NCBI GenBank assembly: GCA_004352715.1
Contig: SCFE01000060.1
Location: forward strand, 1,057,030-1,121,029
Reading direction: 5' to 3'
DNA from: Hofstenia miamia
Taxonomy: Eukaryota; Xenacoelomorpha; Acoela
DNA: 64,000 bases
Positions 54,700 through 64,000 of this stretch are shown here, piece by piece. The notes under the pieces are model-generated. The model saw nothing but the letters and a program-made list of their open reading frames with translations. It was not told the origin of the DNA and did not search any database. Each line of letters begins with the position of its first letter. Positions within the stretch are counted from its first letter, which is position 1. The position numbers and the translations under genes were made by a program.

Positions 54700-57034
54700 G
54701 CTAATTTAATGCATTTCTTGAGTCATATAATGCTTCGATAAGATACCCCAAATATTTATTCTCTGAAAAATTTAAAGAAATCTAAAAGTACATTTCAAAT
54801 TTATTAAAAACCAGCGCATTTACATTATAAATCGAGTTTAAAGAACGTTTTATTTTCAAAAATATTATTTTCAACAATTAACATCATGCATAGTACTAAT
54901 CAGTTTCACAGATATGACATGAATACACACCCTCGCAGGGTGTGCAATTTTCATGGGCCCACATATCGCACTCAGTGCATTTGATCCATTTTTCTTTACT
55001 TGGACTTGTTGAAAAGGGTTCCAAACAAACAATGCAGAACCATTCCGCACTATCGTCGGAAGGAATACCAGTATCGGTAGAGAATTTGGCACGCTTAGAA
55101 GATATCTTTTTTTGTGGGGACATTTTTTCCTCTGGATTGCCTTTTCTTCTTATTTACTCTATCCATAGCCATATTTTTGAATGGAGACGAGGTTATTGCT
55201 TCACTTGATTGAAGTCGTTGGAGATAACCATCGGATGGTTGGGTAGACTACGTCCGATCGAAGCTTCAGCAATGTCTTTTACACTATCGTGTAATGTAGT
55301 AGTCGTAATTATTGGGAAGTCTTCATTTTCATTTAGAAGCATAGATGAATTTGAGCAACAAAGAAGATTTTCATCGTTTTCATTTACTTCCTGCATACTT
55401 GAGGTTGAGGAACTGTGCTGATTTTCTTGATGCATTTCAATAATAAATTCATTATCAAATTTGTCATCTTGAAAAGGCCATAGACCAGTCACATTGAATC
55501 CCTTCACAGCGGTTTGAATGGATGCACTTTTTTCATAAGCCTGATCAAATAAAGCAACGATATCGAATGGCGTGATACGCCTTCCTCGATTAGATACCAT
55601 GAAGTTATCAACGGATGAAGAATAGGCACACTTGAATGAGCGAAAAAACGTGCGATCTAGAGGCTGCATGCGATGTGTGCAGTGAGGAGGCAAGGTAATG
55701 ATTGTAATGTGATTATTTCTGGCAAGATCAATTGCATCAACAGACATGTGACAATTGTGTCCATCCAAGATTATAAGACAGGGGTGCTCTCAAGTGGCAT
55801 TCGCATAGGTAACAAAATGTTCAAGCCATAAAACAAATATCTCAGAATCTGTCCAACCATTAGATGTCACAAAGCCAACAGAATTAGCACGAGAACCTTT
55901 CATCAAATTAACATTCATTCTCGCTTCCTCGGAAAAATGATTGCTGGAGGTATAAACGTACCCCCAGCATTCATACAGCACATTATCGTTATATTTTTTC
56001 CACGCTCACCACTTGTCACCTTCCTAACTTGTCTAACCCCCTTTGTTGCCACGATCTTTCCAGGGTTTACCACTGAGCTTATCCCACTTTCGTCCATATT
56101 CCATACACTATGAGCTGTGAAATAACCATTCAATAAAATTTCTTTGTATAACATGAAGAACTTGTTCACACTCTCTTTATTGAAGCCCTCAATTCGATTG
56201 AGACTAGTTCCTGTTGGCGATCGCAACGATAAATCTGTATTCTTTCTCAAAAATCCAGCGACCCAGTCCTTGCCCACTAAACGTAACTCTTTATTAAATG
56301 AATGTTTTATCTTCCACTTTTCTGCAAGACGTCTGAGCTCTCGTAATGTCAATCCATAGCATGACTTCTCCATCATTTTCACATAATCTTTCAGTTCACA
56401 ATCAAAATTTTCGCTAAAAACAGGTTTTTTGCAACCTAACTGAATTTTCCCGGGGTCATTCACCTTCTTATCACGATGGCGTGCCAAATCCAGAGAGATA
56501 GATCCAAGCGATTTTCCATTGCCAAGTTCCGCAAGAGCTTTAGCTAATTGGTCAGAACCATAGTCCCCACGATTCGAAGTCCGTGTTCGGTTACGTACCA
56601 TCTAAATATATATGTGTTATTTGAATATTTCATTGCGGGGCAATACGCCACACTATGAGGCGTCTTGCCCCACTTTATCATTTGACTGTAAAATCCAGAT
56701 TTGTTCGAAGTATGGCAATACCTGAAAAAATTAGTTTTGCCCTGTATTACATACATAAAGGTACATTACGAATCTCCTAAAACATCCATTGTAAGAGTTG
56801 ATGTTATTGGACTAATCTTAAATAGACACAATCGAAAAATTACATCAGATACATATTTTCTAGTCATGTATTAAATTCTTACCGCTAAGAGTGTCAAACA
56901 AATTCGAACTGGTGATGAAAATGGTTGATTTAATTAATTACATTCTGACATAAGATGGCTTCACCTTGATTTATTCCTTGCCATATAGAGCCTAAGGGCG
57001 TCTTGCCCCACCCCGCGTCTTGCCCCGCTCTACT
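54700..57034 (-). mobile_element. pogo/Tigger-like transposon, copy 2
   Basis: Matches 12601-14974 from GCTAATTTAATGCATTT to GCCCCGCTCTACT, differing by scattered substitutions and small indels. The four GGGGCAAGACG-type words at its high-coordinate end are in the same places as in copy 1. Confidence 0.85.
54896..56601 (-). pseudogene. pogo/Tigger transposase, copy 2, with intact PHD finger
   Basis: The N-terminal frame (56601-55915, 228 residues) reads through the place where copy 1 is frameshifted (MCCMNAGGTFIPPAIIFP) and holds the HTH region plus WNMDESGIS with the first Asp. It breaks near 55915. A second break near 55790 is followed by a frame (55768-55193) starting at the second Asp (MDGHNCHMS) and including HRMQPLDRTFF (third Asp). 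A last frame (55123-54896) carries the C-terminal PHD-type finger: CIVC, KCTEC, AHENC and SCHIC, i.e. C4HC3. Its lesions differ from those of copy 1, so both descend from an intact parent. Both copies run in the same orientation, 42 kb apart. Confidence 0.85.
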
Positions 57035-57260
57035 CTACAATGGGAATCCTCCAAATATTGAATAACATAGTTCAACTTTTTATGCCTGTGCCAATTACTC
57101 ATTTTAGTCTAGAATAGTATTGTAAGCAACAATTGATATGCACTACTGTGTATTCAAGCTATTGACGACTTTGGACTGATATAATGCAAAACCGTGTGGC
57201 TGCTACTCAAAAGAAGTTATTCAATTTTGTAATTTTGTGACCATTTACAATCATTTTTAA
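57035..57260. other. Spacer ending in TTAA
   Basis: TTAA at 57257-57260 is the candidate left target site of the piggyBac element that follows. Confidence 0.4.
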
Positions 57261-59039
57261 CCTTCAAGCTCTTTCTGGGGTCTTTGAGATCCCAGGGAAG
57301 TTTAGTTTAGCGTAACTTTTAATACTTGAATGTTGGACAATATTATTGTGGTTTCTTGTTTACATCTAACACGTTAATATTCTGTTTAGAGCTTTTGGGC
57401 TACTTAATACATTTTAATTTTGAATACCAATTTTTATACAAGTTTTAATCGTTTAATGGCACAATCAAAGCCAAGTCGTGCAGGTAAGAACACTGCTGTC
57501 GAACTTATGAATATTTATCATGGTGAGTGCTTGAATACTGAATTTCCTCCCATTCATGAACATCAACCTTTGCGAAATATACTGAGACTTGCAACTGGTG
57601 ATTACATTATATGCACCTATGCGTATTAATGGTGTTCACTCAGCTTTTAATGCAATATTTTATGAAACCATTCTGATCGCGACAAACAGGGAAGGGCAAC
57701 GTGGAATATGAGAAACTTGGAAAGACTTAACACTTGAACTCAAATCGTTTATTAGGTTAGGTTAGTAATTCGTCATGGTGTCTAACGTAGTAGTGAAAGT
57801 CTTCAAGAACTATGGAATAAAGCACATGTTCGGCAGGTGTTTAGAAACACAATGGGTATCACAAGATTTCGTGAGATTCAGCAACTTCTTCAATTTGATG
57901 ATACCTAAACGAGAACTCCTCATCTGCAGCATGATAAATTAGCTGTTATTCATATCATTATTGACGGCATAGTTAATAATTCAAAGCTTTGTTATAATCC
58001 TGTATCGCATGTTACCATGGGGGAACAACTGTTTCCATATATACGCCGCTTTTGTTACATTTAGTACATCCATTCTAAGACATCTAAGCACTGCTTAAAA
58101 TTCTGGATACTTGCAGATGCTAGTAGTGGATATTGTTGGTCACATGAAATGTATCGCTGTGTTGATGTACAGCTATCATAGCCTCTTGGTGAGCATGTTG
58201 TGGTTAATCTAATTTATACTTTGAAGAACTCTTGAATTGGAGTGACGGTGGTTAACTTTTTCTGTTCACTACAATTAACTAGAAAACTTTTGTCTAATGG
58301 TATGACACTTTGTGGAACAATGAGACCTACGCTAAAAGAACTGTATTCTTCCAAATTCGTTATTCATAAAATGATGAAATTCTGCTGCTTTCTTATAAAG
58401 CAAAGCCAAATAGAGTAGTATTGGTTCTTTTTAGTGCGTTGTACGCAAGCAGTGTCCAATGCAATAAACAAGAAACCTATAGTTTTTCAGACAAAAGATA
58501 ACATTGTTGAAAGTTTGAGCACATACCGTGTTAATTACACATCTCACCAGTGGCATGTTGCTGGTTTTTGAAATCTTATTGCCATTTGCTGTTTTAATGC
58601 CTTCGTGCTTTATTCCAAGTATTAGTCTATTCTGACAGGAATTCGAAATTCTCATTCAGGGGGAGGTTATATCTGATTGAGCTTGGTAATAAACTTTCAA
58701 ATCCATGTAGAAATATTCGTTTTTTGCCTGAATAAACCCTCCACTACCAAAACGAATGCGATGCAGTCAATGTGAAGCAAGTTCTGACAGAAAATCGAAG
58801 ATAACATGCTTTTTGTGTTTGCCGCCTGTTTGTGGTAACCACTTCGAATATTTTGTACAAAATGTGTACACTGCCAATTAGTAGCTTGGATGTAGTTTTT
58901 TTGTCTTATATTGCATTTCTAAAATAGAGAAAAAATTAATGTCAATAATAACAATAACAAGAATTAATAACTCAATAAATGTGCGGTCCTCAAGACCCCA
59001 AAATACAAAATCGGATAATTTTTTCAGAGAATCAGAAGA
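57261..59039 (+). mobile_element. piggyBac-type element with TTAA flanks
   Basis: TTAA occurs at 57257-57260 and 59040-59043, at the two ends of a stretch that fully contains a piggyBac transposase relic. Inverted subterminal words TGGGGTCTTTGAGATCCC (about 57276) and CGGTCCTCAAGACCCCA (about 58984) face each other. Immediate ends are CCTTC and GAAGA, imperfect. Confidence 0.6.
57420..58885 (+). pseudogene. piggyBac transposase relic
   Basis: Blocks in shifting frames follow the piggyBac order: NTMGITRFREIQQLLQFDDT near 57850, HDKLAVIHIIIDGIVNNSKL near 57925, NPVSHVTMGEQLFPYIRRF near 58000 (usual D-E-x-L-x-x-F-x-G-R; the catalytic Asp position is Gly-Glu here), CLKFWILADASSGYCW near 58090, PLGEHVVVNLIY near 58185, FCSLQLTRKLLSNG, a DNIVESLSTYRVN word near 58500, and a C-terminal Cys-rich end RMRCSQCEASSDRK, then CFLCLPPVCGNH near 58755-58845. 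That Cys/His cluster is the typical C-terminal zinc domain. At least five stops. The family cuts and pastes at TTAA without leaving footprints. Confidence 0.75.
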
Positions 59040-59098
59040 TTAAATTAAATTTGATTCTAAAATTGCATTAAATGATAATTGGCAAGCACTGCGATGTA

Positions 59099-60310
59099 CA
59101 GGGTGAGGCAGCTAAATTCAGACAAGTTATGTTCATGTTTCTGGTAAGAAAAATGCGAATCTAATAACGAAATTTATTTCAAAAAAACAAATTTGGTATA
59201 AACAACATTTAAATCAAGTGTTCAAAAGGGCCGCCTTTTTGCTTGACCAGCGGTGCACATCTTTTCTTGAATTGACGCACACATGCATTTTCGACCATTT
59301 TCTTATCCATTCGCTGATATGCAGCATTCAAAGCAGCTTTTAAACTTTCAACGGACGAGTACGTTTACCTTCTGTTCTAAATATCCCCACAAGAAAAAGT
59401 CACAAGGATTCAAGTCGGGCGACGCAGCTGGCCATTCTTGTTGAGAAAATCATAAAAATTTACTTGACAAAATTCATTTATTGGAGGTATGTGATGGAGC
59501 CCCATCCTGCTCGAAGATGTATGGCTTATTTTGAAATGTTCTTTGAGCCCAAGGAAGCACAGTGTCCTATAAAATGCAGTCTGTGTAATAGTGCTGATCA
59601 ATTTTTACACCAGGATCAACAAATATTAGGTCAGAAATTCCAGAACCACTGATTGCCGCAAAAACCATTACGGACAAAGGTTTCTGAGGCCGTGAAATGT
59701 ACAATTTCTTCGGGTCAACATTTGCAAGAAATGTGGCATACACTCGTTTATTTTGACTATTCACTGAAAAAATGTTCTCATCGCAAAAGATGCCACAGCG
59801 AGCGTCAAAATTTGCGAGTCGGGCTATCATTTTTCGAGTTCTTTCCAACCGCAGATGCTCACCACCAGCACCAAACAATTTATTTCTTCTTGTCTTATAA
59901 GCTGTTAACTTTAAATCTTCACGTAAAATGCGACCAATAGTCCTTTGTGAGGTATTATGCTCAGCGGCCAGGATTCTTTGAGATCTCGCAGGGTTTCGAC
60001 GAATTTTGTCTCCAATATTCTTTGCGATTTTTTCCCGTTTCTTCGACTTTCTAGACGATGTTGCACGAGCTGTTGTATTATTTTTCTTCTAATTCTTGAT
60101 TACTCTGTAGACTGTTGATCGATTATTGCTTTTAAGCTTCAAAGCAGAAATAATTTCAACAGCAGAGTTACCACGTTTTAATAATGTCACGATTGTATCG
60201 CGTTGCACTTGTTCACAATTGTATGTGTATATAACACAACAATTTAATTGAGACAATTTTCATGTTTATGTATGTAATTATCATTGTCTGAATTTAGCTG
60301 CCTCACCCTG
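59099..60310 (-). mobile_element. Full-length mariner/Tc1-type element
   Basis: Ends CAGGGTGAGGCAGCTAAATT (59099) and AATTTAGCTGCCTCACCCTG (ending 60310) are perfect inverted repeats that go on to at least 28 bp. TA flanks both sides (59097-59098, 60311-60312). At 1212 bp the size is standard for a mariner. Transposase runs on the minus strand with several lesions. Confidence 0.92.
59250..60250 (-). pseudogene. Mariner-type transposase, decayed
   Basis: From the N-terminus: CEQVQRDTIVTLLKRGNSAV and RSTVYRVIKN (helix-turn-helix), KNIGDKIRRNPARSQRILA and TIGRILREDLKL (second HTH), then the frame at 59878-59567: RMKI-like RKMIARLANFD, CDENIFSVNSQ (first catalytic Asp), PLSVMVFAAISGSGIS, KIDQHYYTDCIL. 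After a frame break come EQDGAPSHT (second Asp) and WPAASPDLNPCDFFLWGYLE (third acidic position, Asp). Spacing between second and third Asp is about 35 residues, uncertain because of indels and stops. A stop after RVIKN and others near 59490-59460 kill it. Related to the TA-flanked elements at 7.8 kb by terminus style (CAGGGTG). Confidence 0.8.
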
Positions 60311-60312
60311 TA

Positions 60313-60900
60313 TGTTATGAAAAACAGGAAAGCTGTTGCAAAGTGCATAAAACCAGTTAATATTAAAGAGAATTTTTACACCTACACTAATCTTTTTTAA
60401 TTTGAAATTCTTAATCTTAGCCCCTTCGGAATAAATGGGTTATGTATGAGCGATAGAATTTTTTTTGTCTTTGATCCATTGTATTTCATACTTATCCATA
60501 CATTACACTATGGGATATTAATAAATTTGACAAATTATGACCATCAAGTTTTTCTGGATTATTTGTTAGGTTACTAACATGTTAAGTCCAAATTAACATT
60601 GACAATGATTCATGTAATGTAATTATTTTTGGATATTTATTCAATATTTTCTCACCCCGTATTCATGCTGAATTTTTATTTTCTTATATTTTTCTTATAA
60701 TTTATAACGTTACTGATATATGTTGTTGGAATATTTGATCTGTGTTGTAGACTTTGTTACTAGGCCTGATAACATAATGGGGCACTTAAGACCCATTCGG
60801 TCTCAACTGCGGTTTATCTTTTTCGTTTTAACGCATTTTGGCAGTCAATAGTGAAGTGCAGGACAATAGACTGATTCATCTGCTTTCTGCGGTTGATGGC
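60313..60900. other. Spacer, possible piggyBac terminus
   Basis: GGGGCACTTAAGACCCATTC near 60780 resembles the subterminal GGGTCTT words of the piggyBac element to the left, but no partner is visible. Confidence 0.3.
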
Positions 60901-60929
60901 TCTGATATCACTCACGCAAAAAAGAGGCA

Positions 60930-61345
60930 AGAAATCATCAGGAGAAGGTTAATGTTCCTTATCCAAATGTGGCCCAAACGCACAACAACGCTATTAAAGG
61001 AACTGATTTAATGGACCAACAGATTAAACCTTACTGTTTTGATAAGAAGAATCAATTAAATATTTCACGAATCTATTCTACGACTAATTAGATGTCAATG
61101 CTTTCATTTTACAAGAAACCTTGGCTTTGNNNNNNNNNNNNNNNNNNNNNAACAACGCTATTAAAGGAACTGATTTAATGGACCAACAGATTAAACCTTA
61201 CTGTTTTGATAAGAAGAATCAATTAAATATTTCACGAATCTATTCTACGACTAATTAGATGTCAATGCTTTCATTTTACAAGAAACCTTGGCTTTGGACT
61301 GAGAAAATATATTATCCAGGAGTCGACATTGGATCTAATCGTCCA
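60930..61345 (+). pseudogene. Second piggyBac transposase, C-terminal fragment
   Basis: The plus frame reads VNVPYPNVAQTHNNAIKGTD, then LMDQQIKPYCFDKKNQL, matching the piggyBac block usually written Y-N-x-x-M-G-G-V-D-x-x-D-Q, where the last Asp is a catalytic-core residue. A stop follows ISRIYSTTN. It differs from the element at 57.3 kb, which has its own C-terminus, so it is a separate relic. The 21-N gap at 61130-61150 is followed by a repeat of 60984-61129 (61151-61296), which extends the same reading to FYKKPWLW and beyond. Confidence 0.6.
61130..61150. other. Assembly gap, 21 N
   Basis: The 146 bases before it (60984-61129) are repeated exactly after it (61151-61296): an unmerged overlap. 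Confidence 0.97.
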
Positions 61346-61445
61346 AAGACTTTCTGGATTTTAAAAGACACCTGGTTTCCGTCTCATTGGATCCCTTCAT
61401 GTACGAACAGTGCTAGTAGGCCTACTGACCAGAGATCAGCTTAAC

Positions 61446-62789
61446 GAGATTGTGATTTTGAAATGAAGTGGGCGCTATCATTGGTATGTAAAAACAAAAT
61501 ATTTAAAAATTATGTAGTAGGAAACAATTTCATTAAAAAATTTACTTGAATTCAATGTTTAAGACATAAAAATCATTTTTTTTCAAAAACAAAGCACTAT
61601 TTATCAAGAATAACATTGTGCAATGCAGCAAAACAGTTTTGATTTGGAGTCAAGAATAGGTTCACCTGGCACATGACACATTAAACACCTATTTTTTTCC
61701 GCACAGTTAGTTTTTCTTGTTTTTCATTGCAGGCCAGTGCCCTACACAATCTAGTCCACTGTCCTTATTTGGAATTGGTCCTCTCGCTTTTTTAATAGAA
61801 CGCTGCTAATATTGAACTGAAATGATGGCCCACCGTGTTTGGAACTACATTGACCATAAGTTGTTAGCAGCAATGAACTTCAATTCAAACACATATTACA
61901 TTGAAATATGAATGATCTTTACCATCTCTTCGATATACAGGTCATGAATTTACAATGGCCAACTCAATAAAATGAAAAATATTATGTAGTAACGGCCTCT
62001 TTAAAGCAACGTTCTTATTAGTTGCATCCATGAAACTTATATCTTTGTTATAGTTATAGACAATAGCAGGACAGTCAATCCATACAAACATCCAATTTTT
62101 TTAATGTTGCAAATTTTAGTAACGTGTTAAGCCTAATTAATATGCAGAATTTCACGCACGTGGTGATACAGAAATCAAAATACTTCCGTCAATTATAAAT
62201 TCCGTCACCCGTAGTTAATTAAACGTGACGTTTACCTGAAAATATAATCTAATAATAATTTATGGGATCTTATTGGTTTGTGCATTCAAAGGCACAGTGG
62301 GCAGGTTTACTAACAGTTTCATTACTATTACGATTCATTTACAATATATAACAGTAAGAGTTAAAAGAGTTCGATTATATATGGTATTATTGTTTAGATA
62401 CTTATATCATTAGAGCTCTTTTTTACAGAATGTATACCAATGAATCGACATTCAATGCTCAATGGCAATATTACGTTATGTACTTACATTGGTACAAAAA
62501 TGACTACTTAACTTACTTTAGTGAATTGCATGTGATCTACTAATTTCTTTGCACAACTGTACATTTTATATAAGTGAACTTTTTTGTAAATTAGTGTATT
62601 TACAATCATATTTATGTAAATAGAATTTGGTTATAGTCACGTGCTTTTGCAACTTGAGATTTGAGAAACTCCCATACCGGTATGACCTGAGGCACCTCTC
62701 AAAGTGACCGGAGAAGTAAAATTAAGAATGACGAAATCCTTTCATACAAAGTCCTGGGGCTCGATTTAACCTCAATGTTCCTCGAGAAG
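61446..62789. other. No recognisable gene
   Basis: AT-rich sequence without a family-like frame. Confidence 0.45.
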
Positions 62790-63370
62790 ATTATTCTAAC
62801 TGCAATTCGACACTATTAAACCAATTTTTTTATTGAGTCCTGTTAGTAGATATTCTTTTAGCTGCAAAACAACATCACAAGATTCTCCAACCTTAGCACT
62901 GTAATAGCCAATATCACCTGAAGTTTGCTTTCCACTATACAATTGAATATTATGTATAAGACATGTCCTGCTACACAAAATAAAATGTTTGTAACAAAAT
63001 TTATTTGGCTTTTGTGGGATACATTGACGGAAACCACCACTTTTAGCTTATCAACACTTAGATATTACTCTGCTAGTATTCAAATAGCAAGGCTTTGAAA
63101 TTTATTTATAATTGATTGAAATTTCAATTTTTTGCGGTTTGAAGTGTTGTTTTTCTATTTACAAGGTGCGAAAAACGCTTAATCATTTCAAATCTATTTC
63201 TTGTCATTGTATCACCAATAGGACTTACACGGCAGTCCAGATTTATCGAATGCTAGACAAATTGAATATTGATATGTACATTACACATCCTAGAAATTTC
63301 TTCAGTTCATTCAATGAGATAGTAAACCTTTCATAAAGATGGCATGTTTCAAGAAGAAATGGGTATTATT
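62790..63370 (-). pseudogene. Third piggyBac transposase relic
   Basis: On the minus strand SLNELKKFLGCVMYISIFNL (about 63330) and SPIGDTMTRNRFEMIKRFSH (about 63225) match the N-terminal Ser/Leu and M-x-R-x-R-F blocks. After loss of the central part, IHNIQLYSGKQTSGDIGYYS and ESCDVVLQLKEYLLTGLNKK (62960-62830) match the Y-x-G-K ... V-V-x-x-L block. An internal deletion has removed the core between them, including the first catalytic Asp region. The 75-codon frame at 63757-63530 (motif HHKRTNWAYDREWKG) could be its N-terminus but is not proven. Confidence 0.6.
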
Positions 63371-64000
63371 CCTAGAAAAGTAGGTGGTTCTTGGTTCTTC
63401 GATATTCACATTTTGCACTTTACGTCAACGTTCAGCATCCAAATTGATATCATGTTATGAATTGTCAGCATCACTATTAATTAACTCAGTATCGTTTTCA
63501 CTATGCTCACTGCACTCACACCATCAGACTCAATTCCAATATAGCATTCTCATTACCTTCAGCATAATAAGCATGAACTGTTTGCAGACGGAGGCCATAC
63601 AAAACTGAAAAAAAATAGTATGCGTAAACATTTCTGGACAATCATAATCATTAGAAAAAAATCTAACTGGTCCTTTCCATTCACGATCGTAGGCCCAATT
63701 GGTGCGTTTGTGATGACTGATCACAGTGCTCTCAATTGTAAACGTATTCACGATCACATTCTGTTGTTTAATAACCTATTTGCGCATCATACCGGTTCTG
63801 CACTCAGCGTCAACAGGAGATTCGCGCAATGAACTAGTTTGCAAATTCAGTGTGCATGAAATGTCAATTGCTTTGTTTCATAGTTGGGTTTGGTTGTAAT
63901 CATATAATGTCCCAGTGTTAATCTAGGCCGCGCCATTGCACCCTCGGCGAGCTGATAATTCTAACTGTGGGTCATTACGGCGCATAATAAAACGTGGTGG
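63371..64000. other. Unassigned right edge
   Basis: Contains the unproven frame at 63530-63757 on the minus strand and its plus-strand shadow. Nothing else recognised before the window ends. Confidence 0.35.

Noticed and set aside
1-64000. Bacterial or organellar contamination
   Set aside because: Spliced profilin and hexokinase exons and animal transposons are interleaved along the whole window.
1-64000. tRNA and rRNA genes
   Set aside because: No tRNA A/B box pair in a foldable context and no rRNA core motif was recognised; a covariance-model scan would be decisive.

Overview
This is a nuclear genomic window from an AT-rich invertebrate animal. The evidence is GT-AG introns, two animal housekeeping genes (a hexokinase exon and a two-exon profilin), and a wide mix of animal transposable elements, mostly in decayed form. 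No lineage closer than Metazoa can be defended from the sequence alone; the element mix would suit a cnidarian, sponge or mollusc. There is no sign of a bacterial genome, rRNA, tRNA or CRISPR.

Layout. 1-2 kb: 3' half of a LINE. 4.7-5.1 kb: repeats next to a 1 kb gap. 6.2-8.4 kb: relics of an HTH_Tnp_4 transposase, a YqaJ-type nuclease and a deleted mariner. 12.0-12.1 kb: a hexokinase exon on +. 12.6-15.0 kb: pogo/Tigger-like transposon copy 1. 16.7-22.2 kb: 3' ends of three LINEs and a Penelope reverse transcriptase relic. 23.2-29.0 kb: a minus-strand Gypsy-type retrotransposon, split by a MITE and a Penelope fragment. 29.9-34.5 kb: a minus-strand protein-primed-type DNA polymerase B relic (Polinton-like), split by a 2.1 kb element. 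35.3-36.5 kb: a long-TIR element with a perfect 8-bp target duplication. 39.5-42.7 kb: an APE-type LINE relic. 43.2-44.6 kb: a DDE-like gene relic. 46.3-47.9 kb: a multi-exon tyrosine recombinase gene (Crypton-like). 50.4-52.4 kb: the profilin gene. 54.7-57.0 kb: Tigger copy 2. 57.3-63.4 kb: three piggyBac relics and a full-length but dead mariner.

How parts relate. The two host genes are unrelated single-copy genes and share no operon-like logic. Most of the rest is layered transposition, and several insertions can be dated relative to one another because they interrupt coding sequence: a TA-flanked MITE lies inside Gypsy pol, a CCCAATTGAC element inside polB, and a hAT-type MITE inside the profilin intron.

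Quality. The window holds four long N gaps, a 21-N gap and seven single n positions. Sequence on either side of most single n positions is duplicated with few differences, so those duplications are probably unmerged haplotypes or contig overlaps rather than biology. All reading-frame and splice claims here are by eye; no alignment or database search was run.
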